Source: an uncultured Pseudanabaenaceae cyanobacterium (GTDB lineage: Bacteria > Cyanobacteriota > Cyanobacteriia > PCC-9006 > JAAUQQ01). From it: 14,605 nucleotides of DNA. Location: positions 1-14,605 of the forward strand of contig CALLPZ010000319.1 of NCBI GenBank assembly GCA_938015405.1, given 5' to 3'. The translations under genes and the position numbers were made by a program. The notes under the pieces were generated by a model. That model was given only the letters and a program-made list of their open reading frames with translations, was not told the DNA's origin and ran no database searches. Below, piece by piece: positions 14,484 to 14,605 of the stretch (position 1 is the first letter of the stretch; each line of letters starts with the position of its first letter).

Positions 14484-14605
14484 CTATGCCGCTTCGCATA
14501 GGTCCTGGAGACGTTGGCCCACCACATCACACTCTTCCAAAAGCATTTCATTCACCATGGGCGTCACAAGGGACAGACGCTCAGAGAACTTGAGGTGGGT
14601 TTTGA
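14484..14605 (-). CDS. 3' end of an unidentified gene (partial)
   Basis: Read on the minus strand from the right edge, one frame is open for 39 codons to a TAG at 14484-14486. The tail includes KTHLKFSERLSLV and MVNEMLLEECDVVGQ and ends CEAA. It looks like a mixed-charge amphipathic helical C-terminus, rich in Leu and Glu. The opposite strand is also open here, but its product is Ser- and Arg-rich and less protein-like. Position just beyond a bidirectional terminator supports a convergent gene. The family was not recognised; the gene starts outside the window. Confidence 0.5.
   Translation of the reverse strand, partial: KTHLKFSERLSLVTPMVNEMLLEECDVVGQRLQDLCEAA

Noticed and set aside
1..14605. 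CRISPR array, insertion sequence, tRNA or prophage
   Set aside because: No regularly spaced repeats, transposase motifs, terminal repeats with target duplications, cloverleaf sequences or phage genes were seen. Gene content and HIP1 density look uniform across the window.

Overview
The window is chromosomal DNA from a cyanobacterium. Two things support this. The palindrome GCGATCGC (HIP1) recurs roughly once per kilobase on both strands and inside genes, and the gene content includes the photosystem II assembly factor Psb27 and cyanobacterial-type Fut iron transport genes. The genus cannot be fixed from the sequence alone. No tRNA, rRNA, CRISPR array, transposon or phage gene was seen. This is mostly a core-gene region.

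Layout, left to right. Positions 1-262 hold no convincing gene. lpxD (lipid A acyltransferase) lies on the minus strand at 263-1327. A divergent, gene-free region of about 450 bases follows and carries a candidate Pho box just upstream of a plus-strand phosphate operon: pstS (1774-2778), pstC (3084-4037), pstA (4160-5074) and pstB (5142-5948). Together these encode a complete high-affinity phosphate ABC transporter: lipoprotein binding protein, two permeases and an ATPase. The 305-base pstS-pstC gap contains two long inverted repeats that interlock in the sense RNA. They are the most unusual structural signal in the window.

Next come psb27 (6161-6571), encoding a Psb27 that lacks the lipobox cysteine, and purA (6833-8188), which has a TTG start and a strong sigma-70-type promoter. 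ridA (8296-8682) is convergent with purA. After a gene-poor 0.5 kb there is a 100-residue orphan protein with a C-X4-C-X15-C-X2-H motif (9180-9482). The iron transport genes futB (minus, 9596-11281) and futC (plus, 11377-12501) are divergent across 95 bases that contain a perfect 6-5-6 palindrome. A COG2509-type FAD-dependent oxidoreductase (12686-14326) follows. The 3' end of an unidentified minus-strand gene runs off the right edge.

Four transcription units end in nearly identical terminator designs: perfect 18-19 bp stems with 4-7 base loops, an A-run on the left and a T-run on the right. Three of them sit between convergent genes and can serve both strands. No such terminator separates pstB from psb27. 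I found no clear new multi-gene system. The best leads are the pstS-pstC interlocking RNA structure, the cysteine-less Psb27 with its structured 3' region, the fut divergent palindrome and the orphan Cys/His protein.
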